Under the pieces are notes generated by a model. That model was not told the DNA's origin and did no database searches. It worked only from the letters and a program-made list of their open reading frames with translations. The translations under genes and the position numbers were made by a program. From Nocardioides sp. Root122 (GTDB lineage Bacteria > Actinomycetota > Actinomycetes > Propionibacteriales > Nocardioidaceae), in assembly GCF_001425025.1 (NCBI RefSeq), contig NZ_LMDE01000009.1, positions 125,047 to 189,046 on the forward strand: DNA of 64,000 nucleotides, written 5' to 3'. Below are positions 1 through 8,252 of the stretch, one piece after another. Every line of letters starts with the position of its first letter. Within the stretch, counting starts at the first letter, position 1.

Positions 1-1
1 G

Positions 2-46
2 CCCACCGCCTGGCGGCGCGTGGTGACCTTGGGGACGCGTCGGTGA
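2..46 (+). CDS. C-terminal end of an upstream gene (partial)
   Basis: An open frame runs from the window edge and ends with PTAWRRVVTLGTRR and a TGA at 44-46. That stop overlaps the GTG start of the histidine kinase at 43 (GTGA), the coupling seen at many operon junctions in this window. The product cannot be identified from 14 residues. It may be a gene co-transcribed with the kinase, but an accidental open frame is possible. Confidence 0.4.
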   Translation, partial: PTAWRRVVTLGTRR

Positions 47-2067
47 CGCCGCGTCCACTCGCGCTCCCGTGGGCGCTCGGGTTCGCGGTGGCCTACACGC
101 TGCTCGCGTTCGCGGCCCGGCTGACGGTCGTGGACGGCCAGACGGTGAGCCTCGTGTGGCCCGGAGCGGGTGTGGCCATGCTGTGGCTGCTGGCGGAGTC
201 GCCACGCCACCAGGCGCGCGTGCTCGTGCCGCTGACCCTGATCCACGGCAGCGTCTCCACGATCACCTCGGCCCCTGCCACGGTGATCGCCCTGGGAGCG
301 ATCTCGGTCGCCGTCCAGACCTGGCTCACGGTGGCCCTGATGCGGCGCTGGTGCCCGACCCTCCTGGGCGCGGGTGGCACCGAGAGCTTCCGCTCGCCGA
401 AGACGCTCGCGCGCACGTGCGCGGCGGCCGCCATCGGCAGCACCGCCGGCGCGCTCATCGGCGCCGCCGGTGTGCTCGTCGCCGGCGACGGGAGCTGGGA
501 CGCGTGGGTGCCGGAGGCGTGGTTCGCCCGTCACTTCACCGGCATCCTCGTGGTCGGGTGCGTCGGCCACCTCGCGTGGGAGTGGTACACCCAGCACCTG
601 CCGCCCCGTGCGCGCGGCGGCACGCGACTCGAGCTGGCGATGCTGTGGGTCGTCTCGCTGGTCGTCCTCGTCGCCATCTTCTTCCAGCCCCTGCCGCTGG
701 TGTTCGTCGTCGTCTCGCTCTGCGTGTGGTCGGCGGCCCGCTTCCCGACCTACCTCGCCGCGCTGCACGCGCTCTCGCTGGGCATGGGCGGCCTCGTGCT
801 CACCCTCTTCGGCGTGGGCCCCTACGCCAGCCTCGGCGACCCCGTGGAGGAGACCCTGCTCTCCCAGGTCTTCCTCGTCGTCGTCCTGCTGACCGGTCTC
901 GCCGTCGGCACGCTGAGCGACCGGATCGACAACCTGGTCGCCCGCACGGCGCGCGCCCAGGAGCGGGCGGCCGAGCAGGCAGCGCTGCTCACCGAGATGA
1001 CCGAGAGCATGGACGAGGGTCTCATCGTCATCGACCACGACGGAGGCATCGAGCGCAGCAACGGCGCGAGCAGGCGACTCGCCCACCGGGTGCGGCCAGG
1101 CGCCCCGGACGAGGTGGCGCTGGCGGCACTCGTGGACCTGGTGGTCGACCCCGCACTCCAGAGCACGGGCGCGGTCCGTGCCGAGCTCGGCGTCGGCGAC
1201 GTCGAGGTGCCCCTCGACTCCGGTGAGGAGATGGTCCTCGCGGTCTCCCGCGTCGTCCTCCCCGCCCGGCGCGGCGACGAGGACCGCTCCGCCGTGCTGC
1301 TCGTGCTCCGCGAGGTGACCGAGCACCGCCGGGGCCTGCGTCCTCTGGTGGGCTTCGCCTCGACGGCCGCCCACGACCTCCGCGGCCCCCTGACGGCCAT
1401 CCGCTCCTGGATCGGGCTGGCGTCCGAGGACCTCGACGCCGACAGCGACACCCTGGTCGCGCTCCAGCGCGCCGAGCGGGCATCGGGCCAGATGGCCCAG
1501 CTGATCGACGACCTGCTCGCCCACGCCCTCGCCGAGGCCGGCGACCTGGCACCCGAGGACATCCCGCTCACCGGCCGCGACGGCGTGCTGACGCTCGCCG
1601 GCAACCTCCTCGGCCCCGAGGACGTCCTCGAGGCCCCCGGCACGCTCCCCTCCGTGCACGCCGACCGGCTGGCGGTGCGCCAGCTCTTCGCCAACCTCGT
1701 CGACAACGCCGTCAAGTACGCCCGCCCCGGGGTGCCGGCGCGCATCTCGGTGTCGGCCCACCGACAGGGGTCGCGGGTCGTCGTCGAGATCCAGGACAAC
1801 GGCGTCGGCGTCGGCGAGCACGAGCGCACCCTGATCTTCCAGCGGTTCCACCGCAGCGACACGGTCCGGTCCGGGTTCCGCGGCACCGGCATGGGCCTGT
1901 CCATCTGCCAGACCATCGTCCACCGCCACGGCGGCACGATCGAGTGCCTGGCCGCCGAGCCCGCTCCGGGATCGGTCTTCCGCTTCGACCTCCCGGCCGC
2001 CGAGGGCGACCCCGGTGGCGTCGTGCCGCACGCCGACCAGTCGTTGACGGGCGCGCGCTCGGGCTAG
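43..2067 (+). CDS. Membrane sensor histidine kinase with MASE1-like sensor region
   Basis: Predicted 674-residue membrane histidine kinase. Residues about 10-300 hold several hydrophobic helices; the early SLVWPGAGVAMLWLL segment resembles MASE1 sensor domains. A PAS-like stretch (about 320-440, with ESMDEGLIVIDHDGGI) follows. The dimerisation/phosphoacceptor box is AAHDLRGPLTAIRSW, with His444 as the likely phosphorylated residue. The ATPase domain shows the N box (DNAVKYA), the G1 box (DNGVGVG) and the G2 box (GTGMGLS). The GTG start is coupled to the stop of the preceding gene. No response regulator lies downstream, since the next gene is on the other strand, so the partner may be upstream of the window. 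The signal sensed is unknown. Confidence 0.85.
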   Translation: MTPRPLALPWALGFAVAYTLLAFAARLTVVDGQTVSLVWPGAGVAMLWLLAESPRHQARVLVPLTLIHGSVSTITSAPATVIALGAISVAVQTWLTVALMRRWCPTLLGAGGTESFRSPKTLARTCAAAAIGSTAGALIGAAGVLVAGDGSWDAWVPEAWFARHFTGILVVGCVGHLAWEWYTQHLPPRARGGTRLELAMLWVVSLVVLVAIFFQPLPLVFVVVSLCVWSAARFPTYLAALHALSLGMGGLVLTLFGVGPYASLGDPVEETLLSQVFLVVVLLTGLAVGTLSDRIDNLVARTARAQERAAEQAALLTEMTESMDEGLIVIDHDGGIERSNGASRRLAHRVRPGAPDEVALAALVDLVVDPALQSTGAVRAELGVGDVEVPLDSGEEMVLAVSRVVLPARRGDEDRSAVLLVLREVTEHRRGLRPLVGFASTAAHDLRGPLTAIRSWIGLASEDLDADSDTLVALQRAERASGQMAQLIDDLLAHALAEAGDLAPEDIPLTGRDGVLTLAGNLLGPEDVLEAPGTLPSVHADRLAVRQLFANLVDNAVKYARPGVPARISVSAHRQGSRVVVEIQDNGVGVGEHERTLIFQRFHRSDTVRSGFRGTGMGLSICQTIVHRHGGTIECLAAEPAPGSVFRFDLPAAEGDPGGVVPHADQSLTGARSG

Positions 2068-2103
2068 CGGCGCGCTGGCGCGGCGGGGCTGCGGTCTCGA
2101 GGC

Positions 2104-5100
2104 TCAGACGTTCCGGCGGTACTGCCCGCCCACCTCGAAGAACGCCTCGGTGACCTGCTGGAGCGAGCAGACGCGGGCCGCGTCCATCAGGACGGCGAAG
2201 ACGTTCTCGCCCGACGTCGCGGCGTCCTTCAGGCGGGCGAGGGCCTGCTGCGCCTCGGCGCCGTGCTCGGCCTGGAAGGCGCGCACGCGGGAGAGCTGCG
2301 ACTCCTTCTCCGCATCGGTCGCGCGGGCGAGCTCGATCTCCTTGGGCTGGGCGTCGGCGGCGGACTCCTTGACGAAGGTGTTCACGCCGATGATCGGCAG
2401 CGAGCCGTCGTGCTTGCGGTGCTCGTAGAGCATCGACTCGTCCTGGATCCGACCGCGCTGGTAGCCGGTCTCCATCGCGCCCAGCACGCCGCCGCGCTCG
2501 TTGATCCGGTCGAACTCCTGCAGGACGGCGGCCTCCACCAGGTCGGTGAGGTCGTCGATGACGAACGAGCCCTGGAGGGGGTTCTCGTTCATCGCCAGGC
2601 CCCACTCGCGGTTGATGATCAGCTGGATCGCCAGCGCGCGGCGCACGGAGTCCTCGGTCGGGGTCGTCACCGCCTCGTCGTAGGCATTGGTGTGCAGGCT
2701 GTTGGCGTTGTCATAGATCGCGATGAGCGCCTGCAGCGTGGTCCGGATGTCGTTGAAGTCCATCTCCTGCGCGTGCAGCGACCGGCCGCTCGTCTGGACG
2801 TGGTACTTCAGCTTCTGCGAGCGCTCCGAGGCGCCGTACTTCTCCTTCATCGTGATCGCCCAGATGCGGCGGGCGACGCGGCCGAGCACGGAGTACTCCG
2901 GGTCCATGCCGTTGGAGAAGAAGAACGACAGGTTGGGCGCGAAGTCGTCGATGTCCATCCCGCGCGCGAGGTAGGCCTCGACGTAGGTGAAGCCGTTGGC
3001 GAGGGTGAAGGCGAGCTGGCTGATGGGGTTCGCCCCGGCCTCGGCGATGTGGTAGCCGGAGATCGACACGGAGTAGAAGTTGCGCACCTGGTGCTCGATG
3101 AACCACTCCTGGATGTCGGCCATCATCCGCAGCGAGAACTCGGTGGAGAACAGGCAGGTGTTCTGCCCCTGGTCCTCCTTGAGGATGTCGGCCTGCACCG
3201 TGCCGCGGACGTTCGCGAGGGCGTACGCCGCCAGGGTGGCGCGCTCCTCGTCGCTCGGCTCGCGGCCCTCCTTCTCCCGGAAGGCGTCGACCTGCTGGTC
3301 GATCGCGGTGTTGAGGAAGAACGCGAGCACGGTCGGTGCGGGGCCGTTGATCGTCATGCTGACCGACGTGGTCGGCGCGACGAGGTCGAAGCCGTCGTAG
3401 AGCGCCTTCATGTCGTCGAGCGTCGCGACGCTCACGCCGGAGGTGCCGACCTTGCCGTAGACGTCGGGGCGCGGGTCGGGGTCGCGGCCGTAGAGGGTGA
3501 CGGAGTCGAAGGCCGTCGAGAGACGGGTCGCCTCGTTGCCCTCCGAGAGGATCTTGAACCGGCGGTTGGTGCGTGCCGGGTCGCCCTCGCCGGCGAACAT
3601 GCGGGCGGGGTCCTCGTTGTCGCGCTTGAACGGGAAGACGCCCGCGGTGAAGGGGAAGTAGCCGGGCAGGTTCTCGCTGCGCCAGAAGCGCACCAGCTCG
3701 CCGTGGTCGGCGAAGCGGGGGAGCGAGACGCGCGGGATCTTGTTGCCGCTGAGCGACTCCTTCGTGAGCTTCGTGGTGATCTCACGGTCGCGCACGACCA
3801 CGACCTGCTCGTCGCCGGAGTAGGACTCGACGACGGCCGGCCACCGCGTGATCTGGTCGGTGACCTCGTGGGGGACGTCCTTGCGGGCCACCTCGAGCAG
3901 GCCGGCCACGTCCGTGCTGCCGTCCAGCTCCGCGGCGACGGCCTCGATGCGCTGGAGCCGGCGCGCGGCCTCCACGAGCGTCTCGGTCCGCGCGTGGTAG
4001 CCGCGGACCGTCTCGGTGATCTCGCTGAGGTAGCGGACCCGGTCGGCGGGGACGACCTGCCGGATGCCGGAGGAGTGGCGTACGTCGACGTGGGCCAGCG
4101 TGCCGTCGTGCACCTCGAGGCCGGCGGCGGCGAGCGCGTCGCGCAGGTGCTGGTAGAGCGCGGTGACGCCGTCGTCGTTGAAGGTCGCGGCGCTGGTGCC
4201 GAAGACCGGCATGTCGTCGGGCTGCTTGCCGAACGCCTCGCGGTTGCGGACCAGCTGGCGGCCCACGTCGCGCAGCGCGTCCTTGGCGCCGCGCCGCTCG
4301 AACTTGTTGATCGCGACCGAGTCGGCGAAGTCGAGCATGTCGATCTTCTCCAGCTGGGAGGCGGCGCCGAACTCCGGCGTCATCACGTAGAGCGAGTGGT
4401 CGACCAGCGGCACGATGCCCGCGTCGCCCTGGCCGATGCCGGGGGTCTCGACGATGACGAGGTCGTGGCCGGCGGCCTTGACGACGTCGATCACGTCGGC
4501 GAGGTGCCCGGGCACCTCGTGGGCACCGCGGGTGGCCAGCGAGCGGAAGAAGACGCGGTCGCCGTCGAGGGAGTTGGCACGGATCCGGTCGCCGAGCAGC
4601 GCGCCGCCGCCCTTGCGGCGGGTCGGGTCGACCGCGACCACGGCGATGCGGAGCTTGTCCTGCTGGTCGGTGCGGAAGCGGCGCACGATCTCGTCGGTGA
4701 GCGAGGACTTGCCCGAGCCGCCGGTGCCGGTGATGCCGAGCACGGGCACGACGCGGCGCGCGGCCGCCGTACGGATCTCGGCGAGCATCGACTCGTCGAG
4801 GCGGCCCTCCTCGGCGCCGGTGATCGCCCGGGCCACGGCGAAGCGGTCGCCGCTGAGCACCTGCTCGACGGTGACGGACCGGTCGGACCAGAGGTCGATG
4901 TCGCAGGCCTCGACCACCGAGTTGATCATCCCGACGAGGCCCATCTTCTGGCCGTCCTCCGGGGAGAAGATCGTGACGCCGGACTCGCGCAGGCGCGCGA
5001 TCTCGGACGGCACGATGACGCCGCCGCCGCCCCCGACCACCCGGACGTGCCCGGCACCGGCCGCGCGCAGCGACTCGACGAGGTACTCGAAGTACTCCAC

Positions 5101-5322
5101 GTGCCCGCCCTGGTAGGACGACACGGCGACGCCCTGGACGTCCTCCTCCAGCGCGGCGTCGACGACCTCCTGCACGGACCGGTTGTGGCCGAGGTGGATC
5201 ACCTCGCACCCCTGGCTCATGAAGATCCGCCGCATGATGTTGATCGAGGCGTCGTGGCCGTCGAAGAGGCTCGAGGCGGTGACGAGGCGGATCGGGTTCT
5301 GCGGGGTGTGGAGGTCGGCCAT
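2104..5322 (-). CDS. icmF: Fused isobutyryl-CoA mutase (IcmF type), B12-dependent
   Basis: A 1072-residue protein with the IcmF order. An N-terminal B12-binding domain (about 10-140, DGHDASINIMRR) supplies the lower-axial histidine. A MeaB-like G-protein chaperone follows, with Walker A GTGGSGKSS near residue 197, ETPGIGQGD near 294 and NKFER near 339. The large mutase domain starts near 557 (GYFPFTAGVFPFKR). IcmF proteins interconvert isobutyryl-CoA and n-butyryl-CoA, and some act on isovaleryl- or pivalyl-CoA. The FPFTAGVFPF substrate-loop region is IcmF-like rather than methylmalonyl-CoA mutase-like, which usually has YPTMYA. A MarR gene lies directly upstream and a perfect palindrome covers the promoter. 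The mRNA looks leaderless, with TAGTAT 6 nt before ATG. The exact substrate is inferred. Confidence 0.93.
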   Translation of the reverse strand: MADLHTPQNPIRLVTASSLFDGHDASINIMRRIFMSQGCEVIHLGHNRSVQEVVDAALEEDVQGVAVSSYQGGHVEYFEYLVESLRAAGAGHVRVVGGGGGVIVPSEIARLRESGVTIFSPEDGQKMGLVGMINSVVEACDIDLWSDRSVTVEQVLSGDRFAVARAITGAEEGRLDESMLAEIRTAAARRVVPVLGITGTGGSGKSSLTDEIVRRFRTDQQDKLRIAVVAVDPTRRKGGGALLGDRIRANSLDGDRVFFRSLATRGAHEVPGHLADVIDVVKAAGHDLVIVETPGIGQGDAGIVPLVDHSLYVMTPEFGAASQLEKIDMLDFADSVAINKFERRGAKDALRDVGRQLVRNREAFGKQPDDMPVFGTSAATFNDDGVTALYQHLRDALAAAGLEVHDGTLAHVDVRHSSGIRQVVPADRVRYLSEITETVRGYHARTETLVEAARRLQRIEAVAAELDGSTDVAGLLEVARKDVPHEVTDQITRWPAVVESYSGDEQVVVVRDREITTKLTKESLSGNKIPRVSLPRFADHGELVRFWRSENLPGYFPFTAGVFPFKRDNEDPARMFAGEGDPARTNRRFKILSEGNEATRLSTAFDSVTLYGRDPDPRPDVYGKVGTSGVSVATLDDMKALYDGFDLVAPTTSVSMTINGPAPTVLAFFLNTAIDQQVDAFREKEGREPSDEERATLAAYALANVRGTVQADILKEDQGQNTCLFSTEFSLRMMADIQEWFIEHQVRNFYSVSISGYHIAEAGANPISQLAFTLANGFTYVEAYLARGMDIDDFAPNLSFFFSNGMDPEYSVLGRVARRIWAITMKEKYGASERSQKLKYHVQTSGRSLHAQEMDFNDIRTTLQALIAIYDNANSLHTNAYDEAVTTPTEDSVRRALAIQLIINREWGLAMNENPLQGSFVIDDLTDLVEAAVLQEFDRINERGGVLGAMETGYQRGRIQDESMLYEHRKHDGSLPIIGVNTFVKESAADAQPKEIELARATDAEKESQLSRVRAFQAEHGAEAQQALARLKDAATSGENVFAVLMDAARVCSLQQVTEAFFEVGGQYRRNV

Positions 5323-5328
5323 GAGGAG

Positions 5329-5347
5329 ATACTAGGACATCCTAGTA
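5329..5347 (-). promoter_or_regulatory. icmF promoter with overlapping MarR-type operator
   Basis: Positions 5330-5347 form a perfect 8+8 bp palindrome, TACTAGGA-CA-TCCTAGTA. On the minus strand its end overlaps a TAGTAT -10 hexamer (5334-5329), which sits 6 nt before the icmF ATG. A repressor bound here would block the -10. The gene ending 45 bp further away encodes a MarR regulator, the obvious candidate ligand-responsive repressor. The palindrome is read directly; the protein that binds it is inferred. Confidence 0.75.
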
Positions 5348-5392
5348 ATTACCCGCGAGTCACAAGCCGTGCCGCCTGCGGAGTGCCTGTCG

Positions 5393-5881
5393 TCAGGCGT
5401 CGCCGAGACCGGCCCGAAGGGCGGTCAGCCGCTCTGTGAGCCCCAGCACCTCGGCTCCCGGCAGCCCGGGCGCCTCGAAGACCGCGTCGTTGAGGGCGGC
5501 GGTCGCCTCCTCCACGGCCTCGCGGCCGGCCTCGGTGAGCACAGCGCGCACCACCCGCTTGTCCGAGTCGCTGCGCACGCGCTCGACGTACCCCTGACCG
5601 ACGAGCCGGTCGACAGCGCTCGTGACGCTGGTGGGGTGGACCTGCAGCAGCGAGCCGAGGCGCGACATCGGCATCGCCGCCTCGCGGGTGAACGACAGCA
5701 GCCGCAGCACCTCGTAGCGGGCGAAGGTCAGCCCGCGCGGGCGCAGCACCGCGTCGATGCGCTCCATCAGCAGCTGCTGGGCGCGCACCAGCGAGGTCAC
5801 CATGGCCATCCCGTCGGCGGCCTCGGGCCAGCCGTGGGCCACCCACTGCCGGTGGGCCTCCCCGATGGGGTCGCGCGTCAT
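5393..5881 (-). CDS. MarR-family transcriptional regulator
   Basis: A 162-residue winged-helix regulator. The N-terminal helix leads into FARYEVLRLLSFTREAAMPM. The recognition-helix region is LGSLLQVHPTSVTSAVDRLV, and the wing is VERVRSDSDKRVVRAVLTEAG with the usual DxRxxxxxLT pattern. The C-terminal helices form the dimer. The start overlaps the stop of the BtuF-like gene (ATGA), so the two are probably co-transcribed. The 70 bp between this gene and icmF holds a perfect palindrome over the icmF -10. It probably represses icmF, possibly released by an acyl-CoA or related ligand; the ligand is not visible from sequence. Confidence 0.9.
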   Translation of the reverse strand: MTRDPIGEAHRQWVAHGWPEAADGMAMVTSLVRAQQLLMERIDAVLRPRGLTFARYEVLRLLSFTREAAMPMSRLGSLLQVHPTSVTSAVDRLVGQGYVERVRSDSDKRVVRAVLTEAGREAVEEATAALNDAVFEAPGLPGAEVLGLTERLTALRAGLGDA

Positions 5882-6636
5882 GGCTGGAGGTTAGCCAGCA
5901 TTGCGTGCGCCTCGACCATCGCCGGGCCGTACCAGGTCAGCAGCCGCCCCGACACCAGCCGCGTCGGCGTCGCGAAGGCCTCCGGCCCGTCGTCGGCGGT
6001 GAAGACGTACGGCTCGTCCGGCAGGAGCACGACGTCCGCGCCGGCGTCGTCGACCTCGGCCGGGGTGAGCGTGGGATAGCGCCCGTCGCGCTGTGCCGGA
6101 CCATGGGCCAGCACGTTCCTCAGGCCGGCCCGGGTGAGGAGGTCGTCGGTGTAGGTCTGCCCACCGACGACCATCCACGGGTCGCGCCAGATCGGGACGG
6201 CGACGGCGAGCCGGAGCGGGACGGGGTCCGCCCACAGCGTGCGCGCCGCCACCAGCCACGGCGGGTCCGGCAGGTCGAGCGCCTCGGCGAAGAGCCGCGA
6301 CATCGACGCGAGGGCCCGCTCGACGGTCTCGATGCGGGTGACCCACACGGCGACGCCGGCGTCGCGGAGGCGCCGTACGTCGAGCTCCCGGTTCTCCTCC
6401 ATGTTGGCCACGACCAGGTCGGGAGCGAGCGCGCGGATCGCCGCCAGGTCGGGGTTCTTGGTGCCGCGGACGCGGGCGACGTCGAGGTCGGCGGGGTGGG
6501 TGCACCAGTCGGTCGCGCCGACGAGGAGCTCGGGTGTGCTCGTCGCGAGCGCCTCGGTCAGCGACGGCACCAGTGACACGACGCGTCGGGCCGGTCGGTC
6601 CAGGGGGACGTGGGCGCCCAGGTCGTCGCTCGCCAT
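5878..6636 (-). CDS. Helical-backbone metal receptor, BtuF-like, no signal peptide
   Basis: A 252-residue protein of the cobalamin/iron-siderophore type III binding family: ARRVVSLVPSLTEAL at the start, GTKNPDLAAIRALAPDLVV, then IWRDPWMVVGGQTYTDDLLTRAG and PTLTPAEVDDAGADVVLL. BtuF members bind cobalamin for an ABC importer, but this one has no signal peptide or lipobox and no transporter genes beside it, so it may act in the cytoplasm or be a repurposed fold. It is upstream of, and coupled to, the MarR gene and shares the strand with B12-dependent icmF, which suggests a corrinoid link. A TAGGGT hexamer 6 nt before the ATG points to a leaderless message. Confidence 0.82.
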   Translation of the reverse strand: MASDDLGAHVPLDRPARRVVSLVPSLTEALATSTPELLVGATDWCTHPADLDVARVRGTKNPDLAAIRALAPDLVVANMEENRELDVRRLRDAGVAVWVTRIETVERALASMSRLFAEALDLPDPPWLVAARTLWADPVPLRLAVAVPIWRDPWMVVGGQTYTDDLLTRAGLRNVLAHGPAQRDGRYPTLTPAEVDDAGADVVLLPDEPYVFTADDGPEAFATPTRLVSGRLLTWYGPAMVEAHAMLANLQP

Positions 6637-6642
6637 GCAGTG

Positions 6643-6648
6643 ACCCTA
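6643..6648 (-). promoter_or_regulatory. -10 hexamer TAGGGT for the BtuF-like gene
   Basis: Read on the minus strand, TAGGGT lies 6 nt before the ATG at 6636, and no Shine-Dalgarno sequence intervenes. This spacing would place transcription start at or next to the start codon. Confidence 0.55.
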
Positions 6649-6691
6649 AGGGGGTTGGTGGACGGCCGGGACGTCGTGGTGGAGTTGCCCC

Positions 6692-7819
6692 ATGAGCGCA
6701 CACGTCGGTCCCGTGGGCCTGCCGATCGACGGCAAGGAGCGGGCGACGCGCGAGGGCTGGACCATCCCGGTCCGCAGCCCTGCCACCGGCGAGCCGCTCT
6801 GGGAGCTCCCCGACGCCGGGCTCGAGGACGCGCAGGACGCGGTCGAGGCCGCGTGGCGGGCCGTCCACGCGACGGGCTGGAGCACCGATGGCCCGATGCG
6901 GCTCAAGGCGCTGCTCGGCTTCCAGGAGGCGCTGGTCGCCGAGTCCGACCGGCTCGTCGAGCTCCTCGCCACGGAGACCGGCATCCCGGTCGCCCTGCGC
7001 TCCGGCCACGTCGACGAGCCCGTGGCCGCGCTGCGCTCCGGTCCGGGACGGGCCGCACCCAAGGTCACGACCGTCATCACCCCCGCGACGTCGCCGATCG
7101 CGGTGGCGCTGGACGAGGTGCGCCGGGCGGTCGTCGCCGGCGGCGCCGTCGTGCTCAAGCCCGCCCCGGAGGCGGCCCGGGCAGCGATCGAGGTCGGGCG
7201 CATCGCACTCGACTTCCTGCCCCGCGGGGTGCTCAACGTGGTCGCCACGCGCGACGTCGACGTGGCGATCTCGCTGACCCTCGACCGTCGGGTCGACGAG
7301 GTGGCCTTCACCGGCTCCGAGGTGGTCGCCGAGCGCGTCCGGGACGCGGCCACCCGGGCCCGCAAGCGCGTACGGGTCGACACCGGCCGTCCGGTGAGCG
7401 TCCGGGCCAGGGACGACGCCGACCTCGAGACGGTCGTGGCGCGCACGGCCGTCGCGGTCGCCACCAACGCGGGCCAGGCCTGCCGCATCCCGACCAGCGT
7501 GGTCGTGCCGGCGTTCCGCTACATGGACGCGCGGACGGCGGCCATCGAGGCCATGGACGCCGTCGTCGTCGGCGACCCGCACGACCCGGCCACCGTGTGC
7601 GGGCCGCTGCGCTCCGCGGTCGCTCGCGACCGGGTGCTGCGCTACGTCGCGCTGGCCCGGTCCGAGGGGGCCGACATCGCCCGCGGCGGCGAGGCGCTCG
7701 ACCGGCCCGGCTGGTGGATGGCGCCGACCGTCATCGGTGGCGTGGCCCACGACTCCCGGCTGGTGACCGAGGAGCTGCTCGGGCCGGTGCTCACGGTCGT
7801 GGCCGACTCCCGCCGCTGA
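6692..7819 (+). CDS. Short, degenerate aldehyde dehydrogenase-family protein
   Basis: A 375-residue protein with clear aldehyde dehydrogenase similarity (AVVAGGAVVLKPAPEAA, VDEVAFTGSE, NAGQACRIPTS, EELLGPVLTVV). The family is normally about 480 residues. The nucleophile Cys264 is kept, but the usual PWNFP oxyanion Asn region reads TPATSP. The ELGGKSP segment bearing the general base reads VDTGRPVSV, so that Glu is not obvious, and KPSE has become KPAP. A stretch before the nucleotide fold and everything after the EExLGPV motif are missing. The 3' end overlaps the convergent GNAT gene by 29 bp. It may be a catalytically weak or inactive relative rather than a working dehydrogenase. I do not see a frameshift, so it is not simply a pseudogene. 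Confidence 0.75.
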   Translation: MSAHVGPVGLPIDGKERATREGWTIPVRSPATGEPLWELPDAGLEDAQDAVEAAWRAVHATGWSTDGPMRLKALLGFQEALVAESDRLVELLATETGIPVALRSGHVDEPVAALRSGPGRAAPKVTTVITPATSPIAVALDEVRRAVVAGGAVVLKPAPEAARAAIEVGRIALDFLPRGVLNVVATRDVDVAISLTLDRRVDEVAFTGSEVVAERVRDAATRARKRVRVDTGRPVSVRARDDADLETVVARTAVAVATNAGQACRIPTSVVVPAFRYMDARTAAIEAMDAVVVGDPHDPATVCGPLRSAVARDRVLRYVALARSEGADIARGGEALDRPGWWMAPTVIGGVAHDSRLVTEELLGPVLTVVADSRR

Positions 7820-8252
7820 CCCCGCTCCTCGCCATCGGCACGTGCATGATGCCGTCCTCGTCGAACTCCGGGCCGGTGACCTCGAAGCCGTGGCCGCGGT
7901 AGAACTCGGTGAGCCCGGTCTGGGCGTCGAGGTGGACCTCGCGGTGGCCGCACTCCTCCAGCGCCCGCTCCATGAGCCTCCCGGCGAGGCCGCGCCCGCG
8001 TGCTGACGGCGCCACGACGACGCGGCCGATGCGTGCCCGTTCGCCGTCGTCGAGGACGCGCAGGCACCCGACGAGCTGCTCGTCCTCGAGCAGCAGCACG
8101 TGCCGCGTCGCGTCCTCCGTGTCCCGACCGTCGAGGTCGGGGTAGGGGCAGTCCTGTTCGACGACGAACACCTGCTGCCTCAGCCGCCACGTGTCGTACG
8201 CGAGTCGCGGTGGCAGCTCGTCGAAGCCGACGCACAGCATGCGGAGGCTCAT
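7791..8252 (-). CDS. GNAT-family N-acetyltransferase (ElaA-like)
   Basis: A 153-residue acetyltransferase. It starts MSLRMLCVGFDELPPRLAYD and has the ElaA-type element LRQQVFVVEQDCPYPDLDG. The acetyl-CoA loop is VVVAPSARGRGLAGRLM (the Q/RxxGxG/A motif), followed by LDAQTGLTEFYRGHGFE near the C-terminus. The start at 8252 overlaps the esterase stop (ATGA), so the two genes are translationally coupled. An alternative ATG lies four codons downstream. The acetyl acceptor is unknown. Confidence 0.87.
   Translation of the reverse strand: MSLRMLCVGFDELPPRLAYDTWRLRQQVFVVEQDCPYPDLDGRDTEDATRHVLLLEDEQLVGCLRVLDDGERARIGRVVVAPSARGRGLAGRLMERALEECGHREVHLDAQTGLTEFYRGHGFEVTGPEFDEDGIMHVPMARSGVSGGSRPRP

Noticed and set aside
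2263..5439. Long plus-strand open frame opposite icmF
   Set aside because: It is a high-GC shadow frame antisense to a clear mutase; its composition is Val/Asp/Gly/Arg-rich with no recognisable domain.
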